A DNA stretch of 64,000 nt from Nitrospirales bacterium LBB_01 (GCA_004376055.2 CP049016.1:1302001-1366000); one strand, 5' to 3'. Shown: positions 40,314 through 49,447, numbered from the stretch's first letter. Made by a program: numbers and translations. The notes: a model not told the origin generated them from the sequence alone.

Positions 40314-42059
40314 ATGGAAAATCCCGTGAATGAAGCGGGAGGATTGCTATCGGTTGCTATCGTTACGGTAGTGCCCCGCAGTCCGGGTGGACTCAAAGTA
40401 CTCTCGCCCAGTCCTTTTGTCCTAAAGTCCTATGTAATGTGGCGTGCACGCAAGGACGGTTTTACCGCTCCTGATATAGATACCTTTGTTTTTGACCTGG
40501 GCATTACCACAGGAGAGATGATTGCCAACCTCGGCACCAAACATTACGATGTTGTTGCATGTTCAGTGTATATATGGAATTGTAACGATATTATTGAGTT
40601 TGCCGATAATTATAAGAGACAGAATCCGGAGGTTGTTATTGTTTTTGGCGGCCCCCAGGTTTCTCCGGTGGCAGATGAGATAATCGTTGATTATCCGTTT
40701 GTAGATATTATTCCTTACGTTACAGCTCCCGGCGAGACGATATTCTACTACCTGCTGCGCGCACTTGCGAAACGGCAGCCCTTGTCCGAGGTGTCAAACA
40801 TCTTATACAGGTCGCAGAATGGAACTATTAACAAGACCGGCAAGAATATCGAAAAGATTGATATTTCTCAGTTACCGTCTCCATTCCTGGATGGAACTGT
40901 GCACATAGAGGCTGACCAAAATTATATGGCAATCATTGAATCATCTCGAGGATGCCCGTTCGGTTGCGCTTATTGTTTCTGGGGAAGCGGTGACAAAGGC
41001 GTTGAATATTTCACAGACGACCGCATTATTGCGGAAATCGCTATGATTTACAGCCATCCTTCTGTAAAACATGTTTTTTTCACGGATTCCGACTTTTTAC
41101 TGAAAGTCAATCGGGCTAACCAGTTCATAGATACCATAATGCACTACGGTGGCGAAAGGGTAAAGACAGAGGTCGAAATTGACGCCCGTGGAATCAATGA
41201 GACGAAAAAGGACGCTGTCTTGAAGCTGATGAGACTCTCTAATGGATATATACTGTTTGCCGTTCAGACGACGACCCCTGAGGCGTTGAAATTGATTGGT
41301 AAGCGTGCTGGTCCAGAGGTTTTCCGAAATCGAGCTAGTTTGCTGCGCTCGTGGCTGCCTGATGTAAAGATCGTTGTTGACGTCATGCTGCCCTTGCCGG
41401 GCGATACCCTGTCCGGTTACTTGGAGACCCTTGATTTTGTTTTAAATTTGGAGCCAGTTCGCATGATACTCAATCCAGTAATATTGCTTCCCGGCACTGC
41501 TTACTATGAACAGCGTGACAGCATGGGACTGCGTTACAGCGGCAAACCGACGAATATACTTATCGAAACGCCAACTTTTCCCAAAACGGATGTTGAGACA
41601 GCCTTGCAAATCAGTATCTGGTTTGAGGTACTCACCTACTACCATCCGGCTACGGCTGCCTTCTTCTACGCCACATGCAGCCGGGATGGTCGCCGGCGAA
41701 TAGACAGGTTACGGCAATGGATTGACGCTATCGAGGGGCAGCTCCGCCTGTTCAGTCCCTACCATGATCTGGTTGATCGCGTCACGTCGTCCATCAAAGA
41801 GCTAAACGCCGTCAAAGGATCAGTTATGCGCCATGCGGTGTCACCCAGGGAAAGTACAATCATATTTGAAACTATTCTAGCGCTGGAGGGTGAGCGTTAT
41901 GCCGATCTGACAGGAGACCTTATCGTGGGCAAGGAGATATTTCGGTCTCTGGCCGCCTCTTCAGAGCAGCCGGTAGATCCCTATGTTTCGCTTCGTGGTG
42001 AGACAAACGCCTTCAAAACCGATGTAAGCCGGATCATTCCACGGTTTTCGTTCTATTGA
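40314..42059 (+). CDS. Cobalamin-type radical SAM protein
   Basis: A 581-residue enzyme, longer than its relatives. The B12-binding-like N-terminus ends with VIVFGGPQVSPVADEII. The core motif SRGCPFGCAYCFWG follows, then FFTDSDFLL and MLPLPGDTL. The C-terminal 180 residues are helical and specific to this protein. It overlaps the convergent methyltransferase gene by 26 nt. A substrate in surface-sugar or lipid chemistry is inferred from the neighbours. Confidence 0.9.
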   Translation: MENPVNEAGGLLSVAIVTVVPRSPGGLKVLSPSPFVLKSYVMWRARKDGFTAPDIDTFVFDLGITTGEMIANLGTKHYDVVACSVYIWNCNDIIEFADNYKRQNPEVVIVFGGPQVSPVADEIIVDYPFVDIIPYVTAPGETIFYYLLRALAKRQPLSEVSNILYRSQNGTINKTGKNIEKIDISQLPSPFLDGTVHIEADQNYMAIIESSRGCPFGCAYCFWGSGDKGVEYFTDDRIIAEIAMIYSHPSVKHVFFTDSDFLLKVNRANQFIDTIMHYGGERVKTEVEIDARGINETKKDAVLKLMRLSNGYILFAVQTTTPEALKLIGKRAGPEVFRNRASLLRSWLPDVKIVVDVMLPLPGDTLSGYLETLDFVLNLEPVRMILNPVILLPGTAYYEQRDSMGLRYSGKPTNILIETPTFPKTDVETALQISIWFEVLTYYHPATAAFFYATCSRDGRRRIDRLRQWIDAIEGQLRLFSPYHDLVDRVTSSIKELNAVKGSVMRHAVSPRESTIIFETILALEGERYADLTGDLIVGKEIFRSLAASSEQPVDPYVSLRGETNAFKTDVSRIIPRFSFY

Positions 42060-43320
42060 GGCCGCCGGCAAAAATTGGAGTCGTCGTCACCACTATCTCA
42101 GGCAGCGGCAAAATAAACCTGCCGCCCATTTGGGTAAATTGCGTATTGTGTTTCATTATCGTATCGGCATATCGCCATGCCAGAATTACTACATAATCGG
42201 GCTTTTTTTCATAAATTACTGCCGGAGCATAGACAGGTATATGGTGCCCGGGAGAGTATAAACCATGCCGCTTTGGATTGTCGTCAACAATGTAATCTAC
42301 AATACCGGCAAACTCTAAATTATAAATCAGCGTTGTTGACGTCACTGATGCGCCATAGGCGGCTATTGTCTTCCCCTCTGCTTTCAAACCCCAAAGCAGT
42401 TGAAGGAGTTGTGTTTTTATGTGTTTTATCATTTCCCGGAGCTTTTCATACACCACAGGACTATGTATCTGATCTTTCTCCTCTTGTTGAATCATCTCAT
42501 CGACGCAAGGCTCAGGCGGTGTGCCTTTAAACTTCACAAACCCTCTGATTGTGCCGCTTTTAAACGGTAATCGCTGCGCTCTAACAAGTTCCATGCCGTG
42601 TTTTTTGAATAATTGCTTAAGAGGTTTTACAGAAAAATAATTTAAGTGCTCGTGGTAAATAAGCTCAAAGAGGTTTTTCTCAAGGAGGTCTGAAACATAT
42701 ACGGCTTCAAATACAAATACCCCGTCGGGTGATAGAAGCGTCTTTACACTATCCATTAAGCCGTCAAGATTGTCAAAATTGGCAAACTTGTTGCAAACTA
42801 CAATTGTTGCCGCTCCTTTTTCTATTTTAATTTTTTTAGCTAACTCAACGGAAAAAAATTCATTTAGTATTTCTATTGCGTTTTCCTTACCCTTTTGTGA
42901 CACCACAGTGGAGGGTTCAGTGCCCAGCACCCTCATTTTTAAGTTTCTAAATGCACCAAGCATAGTTGCATCGTTACAGTTTATATCCACCGCAAGGGCA
43001 TCAGCCGGAGGTTTTATAAAATCCACCACCTCAGCCGCATACGCTGTAAAATGCTCTGTAAGACCGACAGAGACAGACATTTCATGTATGCTGTGCTCTA
43101 CAAATAGAAGCTCAGGAGAAACAACGTATATGAGTTGAGACAATGAGCAATCTGTGCATAAACATACCTCTACAGGGTACAATTGTTGGAACTGCCGGAG
43201 CTTATCCTTTGGGATATAAGCATCCCCTATAGGGGTCGGTGAGAGCTGTAAGACCTCCTCCATATTTACAGAGCCGCACACCCTGCAAACCTCTCTTTTA
43301 TAACAAGAATATTTCTCCAT
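42034..43320 (-). CDS. SAM methyltransferase with zinc ribbon and C-terminal Rossmann tail
   Basis: A 428-residue protein of the TylC3/NovU sugar C-methyltransferase type. The N-terminal CRVCGS and CLCTDCSLSQ coordinate zinc, LAVDINCNDATML is the SAM strand, and IAAYGASVTSTTLIY starts the C-terminal domain, with YIVDDNPKRHG. It would methylate a keto-sugar nucleotide. It converges on the radical SAM gene with a 26-nt overlap. The 3' end of both is shared DNA. Confidence 0.85.
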   Translation of the reverse strand: MEKYSCYKREVCRVCGSVNMEEVLQLSPTPIGDAYIPKDKLRQFQQLYPVEVCLCTDCSLSQLIYVVSPELLFVEHSIHEMSVSVGLTEHFTAYAAEVVDFIKPPADALAVDINCNDATMLGAFRNLKMRVLGTEPSTVVSQKGKENAIEILNEFFSVELAKKIKIEKGAATIVVCNKFANFDNLDGLMDSVKTLLSPDGVFVFEAVYVSDLLEKNLFELIYHEHLNYFSVKPLKQLFKKHGMELVRAQRLPFKSGTIRGFVKFKGTPPEPCVDEMIQQEEKDQIHSPVVYEKLREMIKHIKTQLLQLLWGLKAEGKTIAAYGASVTSTTLIYNLEFAGIVDYIVDDNPKRHGLYSPGHHIPVYAPAVIYEKKPDYVVILAWRYADTIMKHNTQFTQMGGRFILPLPEIVVTTTPIFAGGLNRTKTVE

Positions 43321-43389
43321 TTAATCCCAATCTAAAGAATAAGACTATGCCACATTGTACAATTTTCACTTGGGGGTGTCAAATGGTAT

Positions 43390-43417
43390 TTGACATACGC
43401 ATTATTGATTTTATAGA
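43390..43417 (+). promoter_or_regulatory. Promoter of the cupin gene
   Basis: TTGACA (43390-43395), 16-nt spacer, TATAGA (43412-43417). The start codon is 9 nt further, so the message is nearly leaderless. Confidence 0.65.
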
Positions 43418-43426
43418 ATCTATAGC

Positions 43427-43981
43427 ATGGCAATAGTCAGCAGGGTTTCTGCAGGGGTGGATTTAGCTTCGCGGTTTCAGTATGTTAATGACGAGGTGTT
43501 TTATGCTCCCGAGAGGATTGTCAGCGTTGACAGAGCCGATGTTGAAGCGCTCAAAGCGCAGGCGCTGAAAAACCCAAGAAGACGCGCAAGGCTTTGCGCT
43601 CACCACAGCGTTGATGATACCCTTCATGAGATGTTGATAGCACACGCTAAAGACATATATGTCAGACCGCATAAACATATAAATAAAAGCGAGTCGTTTC
43701 ACATAATAGAGGGCGAGCTGAGTGTTATGCTTTTCAATGAAGAGGGTGGCATTGTAAGCGTAATTGAGATGAGTCCGCAAAACTGTTTCTTTTACAGATT
43801 GTCGGAAAGCGCTTTTCATACTGTTGTTCCGACATCTGACATGGTAGTGTTTCATGAAACTACAAATGGCCCTTTTAATCGCAGCGATACCATGTTTGCG
43901 CCATGGTCGCCGGAGGAAAACGATGTGCAAGGCCAAAAGACCTATATGGAAACTCTAAGGGCAATGCGCAATGAAGTTTAA
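43427..43981 (+). CDS. wbuC: WbuC family cupin
   Basis: A 184-residue cupin of the WbuC type found in O-antigen clusters. The metal-binding residues are in VRPHKHINKSESFHIIEGEL, given as RPHKH and ESFHIIEGEL, and the second histidine in FHTVVPTS. Its function in polysaccharide synthesis is unproven; epimerase-like chemistry is suspected. It is followed by a truncated gene 9 bp later, probably one unit. Confidence 0.87.
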   Translation: MAIVSRVSAGVDLASRFQYVNDEVFYAPERIVSVDRADVEALKAQALKNPRRRARLCAHHSVDDTLHEMLIAHAKDIYVRPHKHINKSESFHIIEGELSVMLFNEEGGIVSVIEMSPQNCFFYRLSESAFHTVVPTSDMVVFHETTNGPFNRSDTMFAPWSPEENDVQGQKTYMETLRAMRNEV

Positions 43982-43990
43982 GACAACACA

Positions 43991-44674
43991 ATGAAGCATT
44001 TATTGCTGAAAATAATTGTGTTTTTGGCTAAAAATTTTATCGTTTTATTAGGAATCATAGAAATACCGTTTTTTTTAATCAAAAACAGAAAATTATTTGC
44101 AAACGCAACAATCTGTCCGTATCACATGTATAGTTTTGGCAATGATATTCTGTATTTAGACAGCATCTCAAGGCTTTTTTACCCAAATCGGGTATCTCTG
44201 ATATATTTTATGACCCCGCGTTCCAACAGGTATTTGCCGTTTTGCTTTGTCCATAACATAGATGTGTTTGTATATGACGGGCTTGTGTACAAGATTGTGG
44301 ATTTAGTAAAAACCTCTAAACTTAATATGCCAGACAGCATAGCGTTTTCGATGTGCGAAACCAATTATCTGTTTTTACGTGCGGTACTTCTTGTAATAAG
44401 CGCCTTTATAAGTAAGTATCATGTGCTGACTTTTTACATTACATCCAAAGTGTTGCCTATAAATAAAGTATATTATGTCTCTGATACATCGGGCGACGTC
44501 TATGGCTATGGTTATCTCTACCTGTTGAAAAATAAAATAGGACTTAATCCAAAACTCCCTGATGATGTAGCCCAAATAGTCCAAAAAGCTATACATGCAG
44601 TGTATCCTGAGTTCTTTACCAAACCCTTTGTTACGTTGTTACTAGTGGACCCCATTGTCAAGACCACTTTTTAG
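43991..44674 (+). CDS. Putative surface-glycan protein, probably truncated
   Basis: A 227-residue protein with one N-terminal hydrophobic helix and a second internal one. Motifs YSFGNDILYLDSISRLFYP and PRSNRYLPFCF suggest a glycosyltransferase-like family of polysaccharide clusters. It breaks off at KPFVTLLLVDPIVKTTF; the last ten codons are the sequence AGTGGACCCC..., which looks like a foreign end. I do not recognise the family with certainty. It follows the WbuC gene by 9 bp. Confidence 0.55.
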   Translation: MKHLLLKIIVFLAKNFIVLLGIIEIPFFLIKNRKLFANATICPYHMYSFGNDILYLDSISRLFYPNRVSLIYFMTPRSNRYLPFCFVHNIDVFVYDGLVYKIVDLVKTSKLNMPDSIAFSMCETNYLFLRAVLLVISAFISKYHVLTFYITSKVLPINKVYYVSDTSGDVYGYGYLYLLKNKIGLNPKLPDDVAQIVQKAIHAVYPEFFTKPFVTLLLVDPIVKTTF

Positions 44675-44703
44675 TGGACTTAAGGTATAGCCCTCTAAGA
44701 GGG
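44646..44703. repeat. Insertion or deletion scar with inverted repeats
   Basis: AGTGGACCCCATTGTCAAGA, then CCACTTTTTAGTGG, and a CCCTCT A AGAGGG stem (44691-44703). It separates two apparently incomplete reading frames. An insertion-sequence end is possible, but no transposase is seen. Confidence 0.4.
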
Positions 44704-44740
44704 TATTTAGTCTGTTAGTATAAGGGTAAGGGATAGGGTA

Positions 44741-45067
44741 ATGCATCCTTACGCCGCCATCGCAAAAGATAGAGACCCTCTCAGAGATAGAAACCTACAT
44801 ATTACATGTTCAGTAAGAACAGATGTTGGTAGTGAGCATCATTTAGTTTTTTTAATAAAAGAAATGCTACCAGATAATAATTACTGGGGAGGAATCTTCT
44901 TAAAACAGCAAATATGTAAAATTACTAATACTGAATGGAAAGAAATAGAAGTATTTTTAAAAGTTAAGGCAAATGTAGATTGCTTTTTACGTATATCTGA
45001 TCAAGACGTTTCTAAAGCACCATCTACACTGCAGATCAAAAATTTAATATTAAGGGAAGTAAGATAG
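44741..45067 (+). CDS. Beta-rich fragment, probably a gene remnant
   Basis: A 108-residue reading frame with a beta-sandwich-like pattern (HHLVFLIKE, NYWGGIFLKQ, CFLRISDQDV). It looks like the C-terminal soluble domain of a larger protein whose N-terminus was removed at the scar before 44741. No ribosome site is visible. It might be pseudogenic. Confidence 0.4.
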   Translation: MHPYAAIAKDRDPLRDRNLHITCSVRTDVGSEHHLVFLIKEMLPDNNYWGGIFLKQQICKITNTEWKEIEVFLKVKANVDCFLRISDQDVSKAPSTLQIKNLILREVR

Positions 45068-45174
45068 TATTTTTTATAGACTCACTTTGTATTATATGTG
45101 ATAGTCACTTAAAGCTCTGCCACAGTGGCGCTTTGTGCCTTGTTTTGATTCTGTCTGTATGTCTCTGTTGTGCA

Positions 45175-45438
45175 TTATCCCTTATAAATATCTTTCCTGA
45201 ATCCCACTCTTAAAACTGTAACAATTTCTGTCTCGATATTAACCTCATATATAACTCTGCACTTACCTACGCGATATCTATAGAAACCCTCAAATGATCC
45301 CTTTAGTGATTCACCAAGTTTTAAAGGATTTTGAGAAAGATAATTTTCCACCTTGTCAACAACTGTTTCTGCATTCACCCTGCCTATTGCACTAAGCTCT
45401 TTGACAGTCCCCTCATCCCACAAAACTTTAAAAACCAA
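45175..45438 (-). CDS. RelE/ParE-type toxin
   Basis: An 87-residue RelE fold: LKGSFEGFYRYRVGKCRVIYEV, given as FYRYRVGKCRVIY, is the core sheet. The start is TTG (45438) within the antitoxin's last codons, an 11-nt overlap. It targets ribosome-bound mRNA or gyrase. Intact. Confidence 0.88.
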   Translation of the reverse strand: MVFKVLWDEGTVKELSAIGRVNAETVVDKVENYLSQNPLKLGESLKGSFEGFYRYRVGKCRVIYEVNIETEIVTVLRVGFRKDIYKG

Positions 45439-45607
45439 GCTGTTCCTTTATCTCCTGTGTTGTGAACCGTTTCCGCCCTGTAGTCTTGTACCTATCTAAT
45501 GCGACCATATAATCTTCAATATCGAAGAAAAAATCATTTAGTTTTTCATTAAATTTTTTATCGATAAGATCCTCCAGTTGTTCAACAGTCATGTCTTTAA
45601 GCAACAT
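45428..45607 (-). CDS. RelB-like antitoxin, 59 residues
   Basis: A 59-residue acidic helical protein starting MLLKDMTVEQLEDLIDKK and ending TTQEIKEQLGF. The ribosome site GGAGG is 6 nt before ATG 45607. It ends overlapping the toxin start by 11 nt. The small size and order identify it as the antitoxin. Confidence 0.82.
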   Translation of the reverse strand: MLLKDMTVEQLEDLIDKKFNEKLNDFFFDIEDYMVALDRYKTTGRKRFTTQEIKEQLGF

Positions 45608-45709
45608 ATTTTACCTCCACAAATTCACTTATAATCTCACCGTGATATTATTGTAACAAATTCTGAGGCATGACGTCACAATCGTGACCTACCGCATTCC
45701 TAACACTCC

Positions 45710-46294
45710 CTACAAACTCCCCTTAGTTGAGGGGACGCCCTTTATGCGCGGGTCTATGCGTACGGCCTCACTTAGCGCTCTGCCAAAGGCTTTGAATATG
45801 GATTCAAGTATGTGATGACTGTCCCTGCCATAGTGTAGCCGCACGTGGAGATTGAACAGACCATTGTTAGTTAGTCCTCTGAAAAAGTCCTCAAAAAGCG
45901 ACACCTGTAGGTCTTTCACTGTGGGGTCAGTAAATGGCACGTTATAAACGAGATACGGTCTGCCGCTTAAGTCAATAATAACTTCAGACAGGGTCTCATC
46001 CATAGGCACTCTGGCGCTGCCAAATCTGGTTATCCCCTCTTTCGTGCCCAACGCCTGAGCTATAGCCGTGCCCATTGTAAGCCCAACATCTTCCATCAAG
46101 TGGTGATAATCAACTTCAATATCTCCTGTTGCATCAATAGTTAAATCAAACAGCCCGTGTCTGCCCATTAGATCAAGCATATGGTTTAAAAACGGTATCT
46201 GCGTGTTTACCGATGTGATACCAGAGCCGTCAAGGACTATTTCCACTGTTACATCAGTCTCTTTTGTCTTTCTTGTTACTTTTCCTTTTCTCAT
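45710..46294 (-). CDS. hisB: Imidazoleglycerol-phosphate dehydratase
   Basis: A 194-residue monofunctional HisB. It dehydrates imidazole glycerol phosphate to imidazole acetol phosphate (histidine step 6). Manganese-binding motifs: DYHHLMEDVG and DSHHILES. ATG 46294 overlaps the hisC stop by ATGA, so it is translationally coupled; the longer start at 46330 has no support. Last gene of hisG-hisC-hisB. Confidence 0.95.
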   Translation of the reverse strand: MRKGKVTRKTKETDVTVEIVLDGSGITSVNTQIPFLNHMLDLMGRHGLFDLTIDATGDIEVDYHHLMEDVGLTMGTAIAQALGTKEGITRFGSARVPMDETLSEVIIDLSGRPYLVYNVPFTDPTVKDLQVSLFEDFFRGLTNNGLFNLHVRLHYGRDSHHILESIFKAFGRALSEAVRIDPRIKGVPSTKGSL

Positions 46295-47352
46295 GTTGTC
46301 CTTTTGGTGTTCAAAATCTTTTCCATACACTCTAAAAAGAATGTGTTTTCATCAGGATTTCCAACCGTTACCCTGAGACAGTCATCAAGAGCAGGTACAG
46401 CCGCTCCAAAACTCTTAACGGCAACTCCCATCTCTAACAATTTACCGTAAAGCTCAGCGCCCTTCATATCCACGGGTTTTATTAAAAAGAAGTTTGAATC
46501 CGATGGATAAATTTTTAATTCGCCAAGTGCGCTAAGTTTTTCAATTAGCCGATTTCTTTCAAAAATGATTGTCTGTATATTTTCATTTAGTTCGTTCTGT
46601 TTTTTAGACAGCAGATCAACTGCAATTGCCTGAGAAAAAGAGTTTAAGTTATAGGGAAGCCTGAGCTTATTGATTTCCCTTATGATGTCCTCTCTGCCAA
46701 TAATAAACCCAAGCCTAAGAGCTGCAAACCCGACTTTACTTAACGTCTTCATGACCAAAAGATTGTCATAGCTTCCAATGTGAGACATAAACGATGGTTT
46801 ATCTGAAAATGCGTGATAAGCCTCATCAACCACAACAAGCCCTTTGGACTCTTTTATAATCCGATGGATTTGTTCAACGTCAAACGCATTACCGGTTGGA
46901 TTATTCGGAGAGCTTATGAAAATTATACGCGGGTTTTTCTCATGTATTGTTTTAATTATAGCATCAATATCCAGGTCAAAATCCTTGTTAAGGGCGATAG
47001 GGTAGGTGGCTTCAGAAAGAGATTCGGCGATTATTCCGTACATCACAAATGTTGGCGTTGGATAGAGCACAGGGCCGCCTGTTGCAGTGATACAATAATA
47101 AATGAGTTCATCAGAGCCGTTACCGTGCAAGATGTTTTCAGGCGCAACATCCCACATTTTTGAAAGAATAGCTCTTAGCTCTCTTGCCTCAGGGTCTGGG
47201 TATTTGTTGGTTTGTATAGTTTTAATCGCCTCAGGGCTAATATCAAAGCCAAACGGGCTTTCATTGGCGTCAAGTCTGACTTTGCAGGCAAAATCATTAA
47301 CCTTGTAGGCGCTAAGTTTGAGAATATTTTGTTTTATCAAGCGTTCAGGCAT
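46291..47352 (-). CDS. hisC: Histidinol-phosphate aminotransferase
   Basis: A 353-residue PLP aminotransferase, standard length. The lysine is in MKTLSKVGFAALRLGF, the phosphate loop in NGSDELIYY, and SPNNPTGNAF and VVDEAYHAF are present. It converts imidazole acetol phosphate to histidinol phosphate. It starts 7 bp after hisG and ends overlapping hisB. Confidence 0.95.
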   Translation of the reverse strand: MPERLIKQNILKLSAYKVNDFACKVRLDANESPFGFDISPEAIKTIQTNKYPDPEARELRAILSKMWDVAPENILHGNGSDELIYYCITATGGPVLYPTPTFVMYGIIAESLSEATYPIALNKDFDLDIDAIIKTIHEKNPRIIFISSPNNPTGNAFDVEQIHRIIKESKGLVVVDEAYHAFSDKPSFMSHIGSYDNLLVMKTLSKVGFAALRLGFIIGREDIIREINKLRLPYNLNSFSQAIAVDLLSKKQNELNENIQTIIFERNRLIEKLSALGELKIYPSDSNFFLIKPVDMKGAELYGKLLEMGVAVKSFGAAVPALDDCLRVTVGNPDENTFFLECMEKILNTKRTT

Positions 47353-47359
47353 ATTTTAT

Positions 47360-48247
47360 TTAAGGAATCACCTTATTAAGCGGATATTCAACAATACCTG
47401 TGGCGCCGGAACTTTTTAGTTTTGGAATCAACTCCCTGACAGTGCTTTCCTCTACTATAACCTCAAGAGCAAGCCATCCTTTGTCGGTAAGGTGAGATAC
47501 AGTTGGAGAGTGAAGTCCGGTGAGCACACCCAGAACATCTTTGAGACCCTGTTCCTGTATATTCATCTTAAGTCCGACTTTTTCCTCAGCGGCAAGCGCT
47601 CCCTTTAGAAGCATCACCATGTCCTCAATCTTCTGCCGTTTCCACGGGTCAGCCCATGCTTTTTTGTTAGCTATAAATCTGGTGGTTGAGGTAAGTACAG
47701 TCTCTACAATTCTCAGATTATTTGCCCGCAAAGAAGACCCTGTCTCGGTGAGTTCTACAATGGCATCGGCAAGCTGCGGGGGTTTGACTTCAGTCGCTCC
47801 CCATGAAAAATCAACCTCAGCAGTAATATTGTGCTCAGCTAAGTATCTTTTGGTAAACCCAACCAACTCGGTAGCAATCCGTTTTCCGTTTAAATCAGCT
47901 ACTGAGTTAATGCTTGAGTTATTTGGAACGGCTACAACCCATCTAACCGGCCTCAGTCCCTCTTTGGCATAGTTTAATTCGGCTACTTCATAAATATCCG
48001 CCCCTTGCTCAAGTATCCAATCATAACCGGTCAGTCCGCAGTCAAGGATTCCCTTTTCCACGTATCGCGCCATCTCCTGCGCCCTAATCAGCATGGCCTC
48101 TACCTCGGGGTCGTTGATGGAGGGATAGTATGAGCGCGATGAGACACTGACATGATACCCCGCTTTTCTGAATAATTTAAAAGTTGACTCTTGAAGGCTG
48201 CCCTTAGGCATTCCCAGTTTTAACACTTGCTTTTGCAGTTCTGTCAT
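47360..48247 (-). CDS. hisG: ATP phosphoribosyltransferase, long form
   Basis: A 295-residue HisG of the long type. Residues 1-210 form the periplasmic-binding-like catalytic domain ([15 protein letters not shown] is the PRPP loop). The C-terminal 75 residues ([17 protein letters not shown]) are the PII-like regulatory domain that binds histidine for feedback. It catalyses the committed step. First gene of the operon, with a consensus promoter at 48288-48317. Confidence 0.95.
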   Translation of the reverse strand: MTELQKQVLKLGMPKGSLQESTFKLFRKAGYHVSVSSRSYYPSINDPEVEAMLIRAQEMARYVEKGILDCGLTGYDWILEQGADIYEVAELNYAKEGLRPVRWVVAVPNNSSINSVADLNGKRIATELVGFTKRYLAEHNITAEVDFSWGATEVKPPQLADAIVELTETGSSLRANNLRIVETVLTSTTRFIANKKAWADPWKRQKIEDMVMLLKGALAAEEKVGLKMNIQEQGLKDVLGVLTGLHSPTVSHLTDKGWLALEVIVEESTVRELIPKLKSSGATGIVEYPLNKVIP

Positions 48248-48287
48248 AAAGATTTTCCCTTCCTAAAAGATTAATTTATTCAATACA

Positions 48288-48317
48288 ATTATACACCTCA
48301 GCGATGTGTTTTGTTAA
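48288..48317 (-). promoter_or_regulatory. Promoter of hisG-hisC-hisB
   Basis: On the minus strand, TTAACA (48317-48312), an 18-nt spacer, TATAAT (48293-48288). The -35 region lies inside the tail of the hicB remnant. The leader is about 35 nt, too short for a his attenuator peptide. Confidence 0.7.
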
Positions 48318-48509
48318 ATTCTCTGTGCAGTCGGTATTGAATTTCCTCAGAAGAGGCAGTTTCAAAAAAAAACTCCGGAGCTTCTTTCAGATTATCACGG
48401 GCGGACTCTATGCTCCCCCCCTGAGTCATATAATCCGGATATCTTTCCAAATATCCAAGCCACACCCCTCATTCTGCCAATAGACGTATCTCTCCATCTC
48501 AGCTATCAT
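48298..48509 (-). pseudogene. HicB-like antitoxin, frameshifted
   Basis: From ATG 48509 the frame reads MERYVYWQNEG, then shifts by one base in a run of Gs, and the HicB pattern resumes as VWLGYLERYPDYMTQGGS and SARDNLKEAPEFFFETAS, ending at TGA 48298-48300. Its upstream leader resembles that of the intact hicB at 49448, which marks them as paralogues. No hicA neighbour remains. Confidence 0.82.
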
Positions 48510-48630
48510 CGTGCTGTATAGTAATACTTTTTACGGCGTCTGTGCAACACGACCTCTGAGCGAATATCGAAGACCGGTCTATAATTTTCTTATAGCCATT
48601 AAAACCTCCCTTATGCTACTATAAATTACA

Positions 48631-48864
48631 ATGAGTGTAGCGACGCCGGACATAGAACATATCATAGAGGTATTGCCTGAGCTGCCTCCTGAGCGTGTTA
48701 AAGAGGCCGCTGATTTTATAGATTATCTTGCCGACAGAGAGCGTAAGCATAAAACATTTGTTGAAGAGACGCTGGCTGCCGCTGCCAACCCTGAAAAGGT
48801 TACCTTTGAAAATTCCAAAGCCTTGATTAAAGCTGCTATGGAGTCTGTCTCTGAAGATTCGTAA
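48631..48864 (+). CDS. DUF2281-type antitoxin
   Basis: A 77-residue protein with the DUF2281 pattern LPPERVKEAADFIDYLADRE. It pairs with the RelE/YafQ-like frame that overlaps its 3' end. The start is ATG 48631. It is intact. Confidence 0.85.
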   Translation: MSVATPDIEHIIEVLPELPPERVKEAADFIDYLADRERKHKTFVEETLAAAANPEKVTFENSKALIKAAMESVSEDS

Positions 48865-49123
48865 CCTTGACGCTGACAAACCATTCCTTAAAAAACTTGG
48901 GAAAACATTAAAAAACTCTACTGAATTAAGCGGCAAAACAGCTGCGGTTTTAGATTTGCTGCAGGAAAATCCTTTTTCACACTCTTTGAAAACACATCCT
49001 TTAACCGGCTCTTTAAAAGGCAAATATGCCTGTTCGGTTACTAAAGACATCCGTATCATATTTGAGCTCTCAGACGACACAATCCACCTGCTCAACATAG
49101 GCTCTCATGACGAGGTTTATTGA
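48851..49123 (+). CDS. RelE/YafQ-like toxin with no canonical start codon
   Basis: A frame of about 90 residues, with KIRNLDADKPFLKKLGKTLK, LTGSLKGKYACSVTKDIRII and LLNIGSHDEVY, the RelE/YafQ fold. The frame is open from 48827 after a stop, but contains no ATG, GTG or TTG before the domain. CTG codons at 48833, 48845 and 48851 are the only likely starts. It overlaps the antitoxin by 14-32 nt. The toxin is either translated from CTG by coupling or is silenced. Confidence 0.72.
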   Translation: MKIRNLDADKPFLKKLGKTLKNSTELSGKTAAVLDLLQENPFSHSLKTHPLTGSLKGKYACSVTKDIRIIFELSDDTIHLLNIGSHDEVY

Positions 49124-49139
49124 TAACAAAGAAAAAAGA

Positions 49140-49180
49140 GATTTCTATCCGCAGATTACGCAGATGTCCGCAGATAAACG
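49140..49180. repeat. CGCAGATTACGCAGAT repeat copy
   Basis: TATCCGCAGATTACGCAGAT followed by GTCCGCAGATAAACG. Confidence 0.75.
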
Positions 49181-49221
49181 ATTTTTGTAAGGGCGAATAA
49201 TTATTCGCCCTTACTTTCTAT

Positions 49222-49446
49222 TTAATACCTTTGCAAAAACTCTTCAATGGATAAACCGATATCCTTTGCTATTTTTCTTAATAAAATTGGTGAAATATCT
49301 CTGCCTTGATGAAAAGGCACAGTGGTAAAGCGTCCGTCGGGATGGCTAAACTGTTTATGTGCGCCACGCTGTCTAATTTCTTTGAACCCGAACCGCTCTA
49401 ATATTGCAGAAACCTCGCGGGGTTTTAAAATCGGACAATTGCCCAT
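49222..49446 (-). CDS. hicA: HicA toxin
   Basis: A 74-residue HicA: LERFGFKEIRQRGAHKQFSH holds the histidine in GAHKQF; VPFHQGRDISPILLRKIAKD follows. Its gene begins 1 bp after the hicB stop. Intact. Confidence 0.92.
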   Translation of the reverse strand: MGNCPILKPREVSAILERFGFKEIRQRGAHKQFSHPDGRFTTVPFHQGRDISPILLRKIAKDIGLSIEEFLQRY

Positions 49447-49447
49447 C

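Noticed and set aside
44646-44690. A definite IS3-type insertion end
   Set aside because: The AGTGGACCCC start looks like an insertion end, but no transposase or matching partner end could be found in the window.
44691-44703. Rho-independent terminator
   Set aside because: CCCTCT/AGAGGG with a one-base centre lacks a following T run; only a weak candidate, listed in the scar.
48248-48287. His attenuator leader peptide
   Set aside because: No run of His codons or terminator stem is found; the leader is only about 35 nt.
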